Shown piece by piece: positions 8,760-17,483 of a stretch of 64,000 nt of DNA. How positions within the stretch are numbered: the stretch's first letter is position 1; each line of letters begins with the position of its first letter. The position numbers were made by a program, and so were the translations under genes. Source of the stretch: Glutamicibacter mishrai. GTDB lineage: Bacteria; Actinomycetota; Actinomycetes; Actinomycetales; Micrococcaceae. Under the pieces are notes generated by a model. It made no database searches. It was not told the DNA's origin and saw nothing but the letters and a program-made list of their open reading frames with translations. Where the stretch lies: positions 2,666,001 to 2,730,000 of the forward strand of contig NZ_CP032549.1 in NCBI RefSeq assembly GCF_012221945.1, written 5' to 3'.

Positions 8760-9335
8760 ATGACTAGGAATAATGAACCAGCGCTGATCGTGGTCGATAT
8801 GCAACAGGGTTTCTACGAAGAGTCGTGGGGACAAACCACGAATTATCCTGGGTGCGAAAACAACGTTGATCGACTTCTGTCGGCGTGGTCCGAGTTCCAA
8901 TTGCCGATAGTGATCGTCAGGCACGATAGCCGGAATCCAATGTCGCCATTGTTTGCTGAAGGACCCGGCAACAATCTTCAGGAATCAGTACAAGCCGTCA
9001 CACCCGATCTCATCGTGACTAAGACGGTGAACTCGTCCTTTTATGGTTCGCCAGATTTGGAACAGTGGCTCAGGTCCAAGGAGATCAGCAGGATTGTTGT
9101 CTGTGGGATCCAAACCAATTTATGCGTGGAGACAACTTCCCGCATGGGAGGAAATCTTGGTTTTGAAGTCATCGTGCCGCTCGACGCTACACGAACTTTC
9201 GATTTAGCCGGACCTGATGGCGCTGTCATTCCGGCGGCCACTTTAATGCAAGTTACGGCGACAAATCTACATGGGGATGGGTTCGCGCAAGTGGTTTCGA
9301 CTCAAGACGTTTTGCACTCATTGAAACAGGTGTGA
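8760..9335 (+). CDS. Isochorismatase-like cysteine hydrolase
   Basis: This 191-residue hydrolase has the catalytic triad of the family: Asp13 in VVDMQQGF, Lys88 in VTKTVNSSF and Cys122 in CGIQTNLCVETT. Members hydrolyse amides such as nicotinamide, ureido compounds or N-carbamoyl substrates, or isochorismate; the substrate cannot be fixed here. It is divergent from the GlxA-family regulator, a frequent arrangement for amidases controlled by DJ-1/AraC regulators. The start ATG has no strong ribosome-binding site. Confidence 0.9.
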   Translation: MTRNNEPALIVVDMQQGFYEESWGQTTNYPGCENNVDRLLSAWSEFQLPIVIVRHDSRNPMSPLFAEGPGNNLQESVQAVTPDLIVTKTVNSSFYGSPDLEQWLRSKEISRIVVCGIQTNLCVETTSRMGGNLGFEVIVPLDATRTFDLAGPDGAVIPAATLMQVTATNLHGDGFAQVVSTQDVLHSLKQV

Positions 9336-9427
9336 CAGGGCAGTGGCAGGCAGGAGCTAGAAGGATTGATTTCTCACAACGGTAAATATGCTGGACGCAG
9401 CCACAATGTTCCCTATAGGTTCGTGCT

Positions 9428-9967
9428 ATGAAGATCTCGTTCACGCCAATGGGCCCGCCAGACAGCGACGCCATCGTCGAATTTCTATCCACAAACAATT
9501 TCCCGTTTCATGTTCGGCGAGACTGGAAAGACGGAGAACTGAAGCAGAGCGTTGATGACGGACGATATTGGAACGAAGAGAGCCAAGGATTCTGGATCGA
9601 TGGTGATGGCCAGTCCCTTGGAATGGTGGTACTCGAAGACTTGGAAGACGATACCCCGATGTTCGACCTTCGCATGGCGACGAGCTATCGCGGACAAGGG
9701 CTTGGCGTAAATGTATTGAAAGAACTTTGCGCCAAGGTTTTCACCGACTACCCAGAGGCATTGCGCTTTGAAGGACAAACCAGGGAAGACAATATTGCGA
9801 TGCGCAAAACTTTCCTTAAGGCTGGTTTTCTGAAGGAAGCACACTACCGGATGGGTTGGCCAGCCGACGATGGCAAGAAGTTGGCTTCGGTAGCCTACGC
9901 AATTCTCCGCCAAGATTGGGAGAGCGGTGAAACAACCAACTTCGACTGGAATGACATGGAAGTCTGA
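9428..9967 (+). CDS. GNAT family N-acetyltransferase
   Basis: This 179-residue protein has a GNAT fold, with the acetyl-CoA binding motif A visible as RMATSYRGQGLGVNVLKELC followed by EGQTREDNIAMRKTFLKAGF. The N terminus is atypical and the C-terminal tail is acidic (FDWNDME). GNATs of this kind acetylate a small molecule or a protein N terminus; the substrate is unknown. It is transcribed alone, convergent with the DinB-like gene that ends 19 bp further on. Confidence 0.85.
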   Translation: MKISFTPMGPPDSDAIVEFLSTNNFPFHVRRDWKDGELKQSVDDGRYWNEESQGFWIDGDGQSLGMVVLEDLEDDTPMFDLRMATSYRGQGLGVNVLKELCAKVFTDYPEALRFEGQTREDNIAMRKTFLKAGFLKEAHYRMGWPADDGKKLASVAYAILRQDWESGETTNFDWNDMEV

Positions 9968-9985
9968 GCCTTCATTGTCCGATCT

Positions 9986-10459
9986 TTAGTCTGTGGTGAG
10001 TTTCAAGTAGTCCCGAGTAATTTCCAGATGGCCCAAGTGCTGGCAAAACTCTTCGTACACATGCAGGAGGACGCCTTCGCAGGTGGCCATCCAATATTCG
10101 ACCTTGCGACCGGTTGGCAATACGGCGGGAGCCTGCTGCAGTTGGGTGCGGGCAAGATCGGCAACGAATGCAGTTCTCGCCTCGGAGGCCACTTTTAGGG
10201 CGTCCGACTTATCCATCGTGGTGCTGAACTCGGCATCCCGGTCGCGGGGAATTTCGACACCGAGGTTTACCGTTGAGGACCAGCGGCGCATCATTCCGCA
10301 ACAATGAAGCAGGATCTGCACGGGAGAATTGCTGCCATGCATCGGCAGGCAACCGTTGACCGAATCCTCGGGAATGTCCTGGACGGTTTCAAAAATCTGG
10401 TCGAACTTTTCGAGCAAGAGCCTGACGAGGATCTGCTCGTTGGGCGCCAATGAATTCAT
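9986..10459 (-). CDS. DinB-like / DUF664-type protein
   Basis: This 157-residue protein looks like a member of the DinB/YfiT four-helix metalloprotein superfamily. Candidate metal ligands are His in VQILLHCCGMMRRW and His residues in VLLHVYEEFCQHLGHLEITRDYL. In actinobacteria many members are mycothiol-dependent or bacillithiol-like transferases, but the substrate here is unknown. ATG 10459 is the natural start. A 240-bp gap with a strong hairpin separates it from hutD upstream of it on the same strand. Confidence 0.75.
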   Translation of the reverse strand: MNSLAPNEQILVRLLLEKFDQIFETVQDIPEDSVNGCLPMHGSNSPVQILLHCCGMMRRWSSTVNLGVEIPRDRDAEFSTTMDKSDALKVASEARTAFVADLARTQLQQAPAVLPTGRKVEYWMATCEGVLLHVYEEFCQHLGHLEITRDYLKLTTD

Positions 10460-10528
10460 GCCTCGATTCTAGTCATGCGCCGGATCCCCAGTCGCAGAAC
10501 AGCTCATCCCAGCAAGGTCTTGAAACAC

Positions 10529-10567
10529 TTCCAGGGTGCAGCGGAGAAGATCCGCTGTGCCCTGGAA
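10529..10567. other. Strong intergenic hairpin without U-tract
   Basis: Bases 10529-10545 and 10551-10567 can pair over 17 bp, 15 Watson-Crick and two G-U, around the 5-base loop GAAGA. It lies in the 240-bp gap between the hutD-like gene and the DinB-like gene, both on the reverse strand. No run of T follows on either strand. It could be a processing or termination structure for the hutD transcript or part of a small RNA. The rest of the gap shows only short weak inverted repeats. Confidence 0.6.
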
Positions 10568-10699
10568 AGGTATTCAATTACGTGGAATGCTTCCCAACGT
10601 GGTGCGATTCCAGTGTACTTTCTGGCACGCGCATCGACTCCTTGGCATGGAATGCCCGACCATCCAACGGTACTTGACCGGAACTCACCGCTAATCACG

Positions 10700-11266
10700 T
10701 CAGATTTTGGAATTGCTGTTTTCGCCTGAAGGCGTAAAGGTCACCAGATTAAAGGATCCTGAGATGCTAAGACGGGATTGCGAGGGCACCATGAGTGCAT
10801 CCAGTCGGTTGAGCTGATCATTGCCAACCTGGCAATGATCGTTCAGTGCAACCAGGATTTTCACTTGGTCGATACTGCACTCTTGCTCGGAATCGTGGGT
10901 GGTGGACACCTTCGCATCCCAATGTTCGCCCACGAACATGAGATTTAGTGCCAGAAATCCCGTTCCCAATGGCGCAACTGAAACTTCATCTTCACCAGCA
11001 AACGCGATCTGTTCACCGGCGCGCAGGCGATGCCTCTCGCCGTCAACTTCAAGATCGATCTCGCCAGGCCCCAGGGCAACTTGCACTCGGTCAATGCCCG
11101 GATATTGGCTATAAGGCTGAGACTGAGAAATCTCTGCGATGCTCACCTTCCAGCTCCACGCACCTTGGGAATTTGAATCGCTGAATAGCGTGCGCGACAC
11201 CCCTTTGCCGTTCTTCCAAGGCTGAGTCGGCAGATCTGCATATCGAACGATGGGCGCTGCAGGCAT
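10700..11266 (-). CDS. HutD/Ves family protein
   Basis: This 188-residue cupin-like protein belongs to the HutD/Ves family, recognised by RYADLPTQPWKNGKGVSRTL at the N terminus, the middle WSWKVSIAEI and the cupin strands PGEIDLEVDGERHRL. In proteobacteria hutD lies in histidine-utilisation operons and is thought to tune the pathway, but its biochemical role is unproven. Here it stands alone on the reverse strand, 13 kb from the only other hut gene in the window (hutI, 24.7 kb). Confidence 0.85.
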   Translation of the reverse strand: MPAAPIVRYADLPTQPWKNGKGVSRTLFSDSNSQGAWSWKVSIAEISQSQPYSQYPGIDRVQVALGPGEIDLEVDGERHRLRAGEQIAFAGEDEVSVAPLGTGFLALNLMFVGEHWDAKVSTTHDSEQECSIDQVKILVALNDHCQVGNDQLNRLDALMVPSQSRLSISGSFNLVTFTPSGENSNSKI

Positions 11267-11425
11267 GATGGTTCGCTTCCTTGTGTGCTCACGTGGCTTT
11301 GGTCGTTATCATTCCACCTGAGTTCAATTCCAATTAATTCGTGACCGAAGAAGCATGGTGCGGACTGTTCTGTCGGAACCCGGCGGATAGCGTTCAACCA
11401 CCCTCACCAGTATTAAGATGGAGCG

Positions 11426-12343
11426 ATGAGCCAACCACCAGCTAAGAAATCAGTCATGCCTGATGCTGAAGTATCGATAGATCTTGAGTTGGTGCGCGAG
11501 CTGATCACAGCCCAAGCTCCGCAATGGGCTCATGAAGCCATCACCTACCTGGCTACAGGTTGGGATAACGAAGTTTATCGTCTGGGCGAGACCCTGCTCG
11601 TCCGGCTTCCTCGGCGGCAGATGGGGGAGGACACTGGTGCCAAAGAGCGACGTTGGTTTCCACAACTGGCAGAAGACTGTGGGGTGGACATCGGGCTGGC
11701 GATCTTTGAAGGACAGCCCACTTCGAGCTACCCCTTCACCTTTTCAATATGCCCATACGTTCCAGGTGTCAGCGCGGCCCAGCTGACCCGCCAGGACCGT
11801 GATCAGTATGCAGACCAGTTTTCAAATCTGTTGAAAGCGATTCATCAACCGTCTCGTACGCCGGAGCCACGAAGCGAATTTCGTGGATGCGCACTCTCGC
11901 TGGTTGATGCGCGGACTCGTGAGCAAATCGCGAGCTTGAAATCATCGATGCAGCCCGCCGCCTTGGCGATTTGGCAGCAAGCCGTGGAAGCTGGGGAATA
12001 TCAGGGAGCCCCAGCATGGCTGCATGGAGATCCTCATCCGCACAACACTGTGGTTGATGACCGATCGCCACATCTTTCCGTGTCCTTGGTCGATTACGGG
12101 GATCTATGCGTTGGCGATCCAGCCTCGGATCTCGGCATGTTCTGGATGCATTTCACTCCAGCGGGCATCAGCAGAGCCTTCGAGAACTACGGCATCTCGA
12201 TTGGTAGCCCAACATGGATACGAGCTCGTGGCTGGGGACTCCGATACGCGATGCTGACGGCGAATCTCGGAGCCGAGGATCTTCTGGGCATCGTCGGGCG
12301 CGAGACATTAGATGTGCTCGTTGCTGAATCTAATGCGCAATAA
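11426..12343 (+). CDS. APH-fold aminoglycoside phosphotransferase-like kinase
   Basis: This 305-residue protein has the APH/choline-kinase fold. The ATP-lobe shows ATGWDNEVYRLGETLLVRLP, the catalytic loop is LHGDPHPHNTVV and the metal-binding motif is VDYGDLCVGDPASDLGMF. The overall pattern fits the aminoglycoside/hydroxyurea phosphotransferase group. Many such chromosomal genes phosphorylate unidentified small molecules, so antibiotic resistance should not be assumed. It is a single gene, divergent from hutD, followed by a mycothiol-dependent-type gene on the same strand. Confidence 0.9.
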   Translation: MSQPPAKKSVMPDAEVSIDLELVRELITAQAPQWAHEAITYLATGWDNEVYRLGETLLVRLPRRQMGEDTGAKERRWFPQLAEDCGVDIGLAIFEGQPTSSYPFTFSICPYVPGVSAAQLTRQDRDQYADQFSNLLKAIHQPSRTPEPRSEFRGCALSLVDARTREQIASLKSSMQPAALAIWQQAVEAGEYQGAPAWLHGDPHPHNTVVDDRSPHLSVSLVDYGDLCVGDPASDLGMFWMHFTPAGISRAFENYGISIGSPTWIRARGWGLRYAMLTANLGAEDLLGIVGRETLDVLVAESNAQ

Positions 12344-12433
12344 ATAAGCAGTCCGTGACGTGCACGAGACCGTAAGCTAAATTCAAACCAGCCAACCTAT
12401 TAGCTGCTGACCTTTGTCAGCGAGAGGACTGCT

Positions 12434-13060
12434 GTGGATCTCGAAAAAAATCCGAGCATTGCTGCAAGACTGTGCAGGGAATCGCACGCAGAATTATCGC
12501 GACAGGTATCCGGTTTGGACGACGAGATCATGTGTAAGAACAGCAGGCTACCTGGCTGGACTGTGGGCCATGTATTAACGCACCTCGCTCGAAACGCGGA
12601 TGCTCATTCACGGCGTCTTGCTGGAGCGCTGAATGGTGAGGACGTTCCCAAATACGCAAACGGTCCGGAGCAACGTCGACAAGAAATCGAGGACGGGGCT
12701 AGAAGGACTGCAGCAGAAATTTTGGCTGACTTGGAATCGAGCAATCGCCAATTGGACATGTTGCTTGAACAGTGCGAGCAGGAGCGCTGGCCCAACGCAG
12801 ATTTTGTGGGAGGCGGCCACTACGGGGCTGGCGGATGCCCGGCCCACCGTTTACGCGAAGTGCAGATGCATCTCGTTGATCTGGGGTTGGGATACACCCC
12901 TAGCCGGTGGCCCAAAGAATATGTGGAATGGGATCTTGATAATTTACTGGCCAGTGTCCCTGAACGTTTGGCTAGTTCGAAGGCCCGTACCGAGCTAGTC
13001 GCGTGGTTGGCTGGGCGTTCACCTCTGAACGAGGACTTCGCTCTGGAACCCTGGGGCTGA
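12434..13060 (+). CDS. Maleylpyruvate isomerase-family (mycothiol-dependent type) protein
   Basis: This 208-residue protein carries an MDMPI_N/DinB-like four-helix domain. Metal-binding histidines are expected in LPGWTVGHVLTHLARNADAH and in LREVQMHLVDLGLGYTP, and the C-terminal part is short. Family members use mycothiol for isomerisation or conjugation; the substrate here is unknown because no aromatic-degradation genes are adjacent. The start is GTG 12434, with GAGAGGAC upstream (12423-12430). A second member lies at the window's right end (63406). Confidence 0.85.
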   Translation: MDLEKNPSIAARLCRESHAELSRQVSGLDDEIMCKNSRLPGWTVGHVLTHLARNADAHSRRLAGALNGEDVPKYANGPEQRRQEIEDGARRTAAEILADLESSNRQLDMLLEQCEQERWPNADFVGGGHYGAGGCPAHRLREVQMHLVDLGLGYTPSRWPKEYVEWDLDNLLASVPERLASSKARTELVAWLAGRSPLNEDFALEPWG

Positions 13061-13097
13061 GCAAGATTGCCACAGCTTCCTATCGATCTCGCCCTAG

Positions 13098-13775
13098 TCA
13101 GTCCTGGCTGAGAAGTCCCGGCAACTGATCCATGCCGGTGAACACCTCGGAAGCCCCTGCTGCCAAGAGCTTTTCCTTGGTGCTGCTGATCGGTCCACCA
13201 GGGCAATATCCGAAGACTGTGGCTCCAGCGGCAATACCAGCGGCCACACCGGTGACGGTATCTTCAACGACTGCGGCTTTAGCCGGATCAATTTCAAGCC
13301 CTGAAGCTGCTGCCAGATAGACATCCGGCGCCGGCTTGCTGTGGGCATACTCCATGCCACTGTAGATATGACCGCCGAAGAACGGCGCCATTCCGGTAAT
13401 CGAAAGCTGCATTTCGACTTTGGCCCGGTCCGCTCCAGTAGCGCACGCAATCTTGCCGCCGTAGAGGGCTGAAGCTTCCTTCACTACCTCCAAGGCACCG
13501 GGAATGGCCTGCAGATTTTCGCGAAGGGCCACATCGCGGCGTCGCCTAAAGCCGCCAATCCACTGTTCGTCAATGCGCACCCCGGTATTCTCCAGGATCG
13601 GTTCCCACTGATCTTTGAGCGCCTTCCCGATGAAGATGCTGATGCACTCTTCTTGGCTGATATTCCAGCCCAATTCCATGAGCATCTCGCGCAGCACTGC
13701 GTTGGTGATGGATTCGGAATCGACCAGTACGCCATCACAATCGAAGAGCACGGCGGAGAATTTTGGACGCGACAA
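13098..13775 (-). CDS. HAD family hydrolase, beta-phosphoglucomutase-like
   Basis: This 225-residue HAD phosphatase has all four motifs: I, FDCDGVLVDSES (nucleophile Asp11 and Asp13); II, CATGAD; III, the Lys in SKPAPDVYLAA; and IV, VVEDTVTGVAAG. The insertion of an alpha-helical cap after motif I places it in the beta-PGM/phosphatase-like subgroup. Substrates are likely sugar or nucleotide phosphates but cannot be named. It is on the reverse strand just upstream of the marR-type gene's stop (39 bp), so it may follow marR in one transcript. Confidence 0.92.
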   Translation of the reverse strand: MSRPKFSAVLFDCDGVLVDSESITNAVLREMLMELGWNISQEECISIFIGKALKDQWEPILENTGVRIDEQWIGGFRRRRDVALRENLQAIPGALEVVKEASALYGGKIACATGADRAKVEMQLSITGMAPFFGGHIYSGMEYAHSKPAPDVYLAAASGLEIDPAKAAVVEDTVTGVAAGIAAGATVFGYCPGGPISSTKEKLLAAGASEVFTGMDQLPGLLSQD

Positions 13776-13814
13776 GATTGACCCTTCCTGCAGGACTACA
13801 GAACTGCGACTCGG

Positions 13815-14261
13815 CTAAGCGACTGAGAACTCGTGGAGAATGCGTGCCAGCGGAGCCAGCTCAGGCTGCTCTTCTGCCTGCTTCAAAACGCGTTCCAAGG
13901 TGGCATCGTGAATCGGCTTGGCCTTTTGGTACAGCTCGTGGCCAACCGGGGTCAATTCGGTATAGATGCCACGACGATCATCGGCACACAACACCCGTGA
14001 CAGTAGGTTGCGGTCTTCGAGCCGGGTGACCAAGCGCGTCGTTGCGCTCGGGCTCAGGGCGGTGGCTCGGGCGAGCTGCGCCATGCGCATATGCCAGCCA
14101 TCCTGGCGGTTCAAGGCGTCCAACAATGTGTACTCGACCACAGAAAGCCCAACCTGAGCGGTCAGATCTTTTTCTAGTGCGGCATCGATTAATCCGTGCA
14201 ATGACGCCAAAGTACGCCATCCACGAGCACGGATTTCGACAGCATCATCTGCGATTCCCAT
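13815..14261 (-). CDS. MarR family transcriptional regulator
   Basis: This 148-residue regulator has the winged-helix MarR fold: LSVVEYTLLDALNRQDGW, then MAQLARATALSPSATTRLVTR (recognition helix) and the wing LEDRNLLSRVLCADDRRGIY. It lies divergent from an MFS exporter gene, and the gap contains repeated GCGTGTGCAAC motifs that are likely its operators. MarR regulators typically repress an adjacent efflux pump and are released by a ligand, here unknown. The downstream HAD gene may be cotranscribed. Confidence 0.93.
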   Translation of the reverse strand: MGIADDAVEIRARGWRTLASLHGLIDAALEKDLTAQVGLSVVEYTLLDALNRQDGWHMRMAQLARATALSPSATTRLVTRLEDRNLLSRVLCADDRRGIYTELTPVGHELYQKAKPIHDATLERVLKQAEEQPELAPLARILHEFSVA

Positions 14262-14294
14262 GGTTCCTCCAAAAATACTTGCTTGCGCCGGTTA

Positions 14295-14344
14295 GTTGCG
14301 TGTGCAACGATGGTATCCATCGCGCAATAACAAGCGTGTGCAAC
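14295..14344. promoter_or_regulatory. Candidate MarR operators (repeated GCGTGTGCAAC)
   Basis: GCGTGTGCAAC occurs twice in direct orientation, at 14298-14308 and 14334-14344, exactly 36 bp apart. The first copy is part of the inverted repeat GTTGC-GTGT-GCAAC (14295-14308). Both lie in the 113-bp gap between the divergent marR and MFS genes. Binding by the adjacent regulator is inferred from position. Confidence 0.6.
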
Positions 14345-14374
14345 TAATTTATCTAGTCTATCAGGAGTAACGCT

Positions 14375-15556
14375 ATGCCGCTCGGTCTTATTGCGTTGGC
14401 TATCGGTGCCTTTGGCATCGGGCTTACTGAATTTGTCATCATGGGCCTGTTGCCAGACGTGGCCAACGACTTCGCTGTCAGCGAGGCCGCTGCTGGCTGG
14501 CTCATTTCCGGATACGCACTCAGCGTAGTTGTCGGAGCCCTCGGCCTGACCGCTGCTACCGTCCGCCTGCCACGCAAGCCGGTGCTTGTCGGCCTGCTGC
14601 TTCTGTTCATCGTCGGCAACTCGCTCACCGCGCTGGCCGGCAACTACGAAGTGGCCATGATCGGCCGCGTCATCGCCGCACTATGCCACGGTGCATTCTT
14701 CGGCATCGGCTCGGTAGTGGCATCTGACATGGTTCCAGCCAATAAGAAGGCCGGCGCTATCGCCATCATGTTCACCGGGCTGACCGCCGCTAACGTTTTG
14801 GGTGTTCCTTTCGGGACCCTGCTTGGACAGCACTCCGGCTGGCGCTCGACCTTCTGGGCTATTTCCGGCATTGGCGTCCTGGCGCTCATCGGTATCCTCG
14901 TATTGGTCCCAGCGATCAAGCATGCAGCAGAAGGAATCTCGCTGCGCAAGGAACTCGGTGCCTTCACCTCATTGCAGGTTTGGCTCTCGCTGGGCGTCAC
15001 CATCCTGGGCTACGGCGGCATGTTCGGTGCCTTCACCTACATCGCCTACACCCTGACCGAAATCACCGGCTTCAATGCGACCACCGTGCCATGGCTGCTG
15101 ATGCTCTTCGGTGTTGGCCTCTTCGTGGGCAACTGGATCGGCGGGCGCATGGCCGACAAGAGCATCGATCGCACGCTGCTCTTCTTCATCTCGGCACTGC
15201 TGCTCGTCCTGGTCCTCTTCGGATTCTTCGCAAGCAACCAGGTTGCCACCGTCATCGCCTTGCTGCTCATGGGCGGCTTCGGGTTCGGAACCGTTCCTGG
15301 CCTGCAGAGCCGCATCATGCAGTACGCCGGCAACGCGCCAACCTTGGCATCGGGTGCCAACATCGGCGCCTTCAACGTCGGCAACGCACTGGGCGCATGG
15401 GCCGGCGGCCTGGGCATCGCAGCAGGCCTCGGCTACACCTCGCCGATCTGGATCGGTGCGCTGATCACCTTGGTTGCGCTGATTGTCATCCTAGTCGCCA
15501 TGGGCTTGGCCAAGAAGGCCTCGGCAGCGGCACCGCAGCTGGTTCCAGCTAGCTAA
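14375..15556 (+). CDS. MFS transporter, AraJ/YdhP-like drug exporter family
   Basis: This 393-residue integral membrane protein has the 12-helix major facilitator pattern, beginning LIALAIGAFGIGLTEFVIMG, which is typical of the AraJ/YdhP/PbuE exporter group. The helix 4-5 region reads GAFFGIGSVVASDMVP. Likely substrates are drugs, arabinose-like sugars or purines by proton antiport, but specificity cannot be read from sequence. AGGAG precedes ATG 14375. It is divergent from the MarR regulator and followed by an aldo/keto reductase 46 bp later, probably in the same transcript. Confidence 0.92.
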   Translation: MPLGLIALAIGAFGIGLTEFVIMGLLPDVANDFAVSEAAAGWLISGYALSVVVGALGLTAATVRLPRKPVLVGLLLLFIVGNSLTALAGNYEVAMIGRVIAALCHGAFFGIGSVVASDMVPANKKAGAIAIMFTGLTAANVLGVPFGTLLGQHSGWRSTFWAISGIGVLALIGILVLVPAIKHAAEGISLRKELGAFTSLQVWLSLGVTILGYGGMFGAFTYIAYTLTEITGFNATTVPWLLMLFGVGLFVGNWIGGRMADKSIDRTLLFFISALLLVLVLFGFFASNQVATVIALLLMGGFGFGTVPGLQSRIMQYAGNAPTLASGANIGAFNVGNALGAWAGGLGIAAGLGYTSPIWIGALITLVALIVILVAMGLAKKASAAAPQLVPAS

Positions 15557-15601
15557 TCAACAGTTTTCCTCAGTCCATCAACCAATTTTTAGGAGTTAGA
15601 T

Positions 15602-16432
15602 ATGACTACCGCCATCCCAACCATCACCCTGAATAACGGCGTTGAAATGCCTCAGGTAGGTTTCGGAGTCTTCCAAGTTCCCAATGAGGAAACCACTGCC
15701 GCAGTGAGCGCAGCTCTCAAGGCCGGCTACCGCAGCATCGACACCGCTGCGATCTACGGCAATGAAGAAGGCGTCGGCAAAGCGTTGGCACAGTCCGGCA
15801 TTGCCCGCGAAGAACTGTTCATCACCTCCAAGATCTGGATCGCAGACATGGGTTACGAGCAGACTCTCGAAGCATTCGATGCAAGCCTTGAGCGCTTGGG
15901 CCTGGATTACCTGGACCTGTTCCTGATCCATTGGCCAGCTCCTGAAAAGGATCTCTACGTTGAGACCTGGAAGGCACTGGAGAAGCTGTACGCAGAGAAG
16001 AAGATCCGCGCTATTGGCGTTTCGAACTTCCAGCCAGCACACCTGGACAAGCTGATCGCTGAGAGAACCATCGTTCCAGCAGTGAACCAGGTTGAGCTGC
16101 ACCCGGCTCTGCAGAACCGCGAAGTCATTGCCTTCAATGCCGAGCACGGTATCGCCACCGAAGCATGGAGCCCGCTGGCCCAGGGAGCAATGCTCACTGA
16201 CGAAACCATTCTCGCAATTGCAGATGCTCACAAGGTCACTGCTGCACAGGTCATCCTGCGCTGGCATCTGCAGCAGGGCCGCGTGATCATCCCTAAGTCG
16301 GTCACCGAGTCCCGCATCGTTGCCAATCTGGATCTGTTCGGCTTTGAATTGACCGGCGATGAGCTGGACAGCATCGACGCGCTTGATCGCGACGGCCGCA
16401 CCGGGCCAAACCCGGACACCTTCAACGGCTAA
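15602..16432 (+). CDS. Aldo/keto reductase (2,5-diketo-D-gluconate reductase-like)
   Basis: This 276-residue cytoplasmic NADPH-dependent oxidoreductase has the AKR catalytic tetrad: Asp47 and Tyr52 in SIDTAAIYGNE, Lys77 in FITSKIW and His110 in DLFLIHWPAP. The C terminus has the NADP-binding IIPKSVTESRI motif. It resembles the AKR5-type 2,5-diketogluconate or methylglyoxal reductases. A ribosome-binding site (AGGAG, 15591-15595) precedes the ATG. It follows the MFS gene and ends before a hairpin terminator, so exporter plus reductase may be a MarR-controlled stress or detoxification unit. Confidence 0.93.
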   Translation: MTTAIPTITLNNGVEMPQVGFGVFQVPNEETTAAVSAALKAGYRSIDTAAIYGNEEGVGKALAQSGIAREELFITSKIWIADMGYEQTLEAFDASLERLGLDYLDLFLIHWPAPEKDLYVETWKALEKLYAEKKIRAIGVSNFQPAHLDKLIAERTIVPAVNQVELHPALQNREVIAFNAEHGIATEAWSPLAQGAMLTDETILAIADAHKVTAAQVILRWHLQQGRVIIPKSVTESRIVANLDLFGFELTGDELDSIDALDRDGRTGPNPDTFNG

Positions 16433-16444
16433 CAGCATCGCACC

Positions 16445-16485
16445 AGCGAAGCTCGCTCTCATTTGAGGGCGGGCTTCGCTCTTTA
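16445..16485 (+). terminator. Probable terminator after the aldo/keto reductase gene
   Basis: AGCGAAGC (16445-16452) pairs with GCTTCGCT (16473-16480), with an inner CTC/GAG-type stem, just after the reductase stop. The T-run is short (CTTTAA). It lies between two convergent genes and may serve both strands. Confidence 0.7.
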
Positions 16486-16486
16486 A

Positions 16487-17392
16487 CTAGCCCGTAACCA
16501 GTCCCTGCACCGCCGTGCGAATAGCTTCAATAACATCATTGATGGTGCTCCGGTGCAGGTGCTCTGCCCTGAGCAAAAGGTCGATTTGTCGCCCGGAGTT
16601 CAGTCCCTTAATTGGTCGTAAAGTCACCGATTCATCCAGGGTCTTCCGCGCGGTGAATCGCGGCAGGATGCCCAGGCAATCACCGGCTTCCACGAGGGCT
16701 CCTGCAGTGGCGTAGTCGTTGACCCGATGCTCGATATTCGGTGCCTTGCCGGCCAAAGCGGCAATGGTTTCCAGCACGTCGGCGGGGGAGTAGCCAGGGC
16801 GTGAAACCACCCAACGCTCATCAATGACCTGCTGCGGAGTGAGCTGATCAAATTCGGCCAGCGGGTGATCCTGGTGGATGGCAATGTCCAACGGCTCGAA
16901 GGCCAGAGGTATCACGGTGATCCGGTCCTCTGGCCACGGCGCCGTGTGCGGCATGCGATGGGCGAGGACCATGTCGTAGGTCGAGGTCAGAGCCGGGAAA
17001 TCCTGCTGGGATACGTCCTCGTCGAAGAAATGCAGCGGCGGCAGCTGGTCCGGAGGCAGGGCGAGCAGCGGCGCGAAAATGGTCTGGCCGATGGAATGGA
17101 AGCCGGCGATCTTGATCGGGACATCCTTGTCCTGCTCCACGGTGCGGATTCTTGCCGAGGCTTCAGCCAGGGTGGAAGCCACCGACGCCGCCGCAGAAGC
17201 GAGCAATTTGCCTTCGGAAGTCAGCACCAGTCGCCGGCCTTCCTTCTGGGTCAGGGGCGCGGAGAATCCCCGCTGCAATTGAGCCAGATGCTGGGAAACA
17301 GCCGAGGGAGAGACAAAAAGCGCCTTCGCCACCGCGTTGACGCTGCCTAAATCCGCGAGTTCTCGCAGGATCCGCAGCTGATGTAGTTCCAT
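16487..17392 (-). CDS. LysR family transcriptional regulator
   Basis: This 301-residue regulator has an N-terminal LysR winged HTH (LGSVNAVAKALFVSPSAVSQ, residues ~16-35) and a periplasmic-binding-like effector domain that continues to the C terminus. It is divergent from tdh-kbl, 132 bp away, which suggests control of threonine catabolism. LysR proteins bind as tetramers and respond to a pathway metabolite. The shared gap contains an inverted repeat at 17484-17504 close to the tdh start. Effector and direction of regulation are unknown. Confidence 0.92.
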   Translation of the reverse strand: MELHQLRILRELADLGSVNAVAKALFVSPSAVSQHLAQLQRGFSAPLTQKEGRRLVLTSEGKLLASAAASVASTLAEASARIRTVEQDKDVPIKIAGFHSIGQTIFAPLLALPPDQLPPLHFFDEDVSQQDFPALTSTYDMVLAHRMPHTAPWPEDRITVIPLAFEPLDIAIHQDHPLAEFDQLTPQQVIDERWVVSRPGYSPADVLETIAALAGKAPNIEHRVNDYATAGALVEAGDCLGILPRFTARKTLDESVTLRPIKGLNSGRQIDLLLRAEHLHRSTINDVIEAIRTAVQGLVTG

Positions 17393-17483
17393 GAAGTAAA
17401 TGCTAAATCAACAGATCAGTAAATCGTAATTCTTCTAATATGTTTTCCCTTCGGATCTGGTGCCACACTGGAAGCAACACAGT

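Noticed and set aside
10450..10677. 75-codon forward frame across the 10.5 kb hairpin
   Set aside because: Composition is explained by the hairpin and surrounding non-coding DNA; no start signal.
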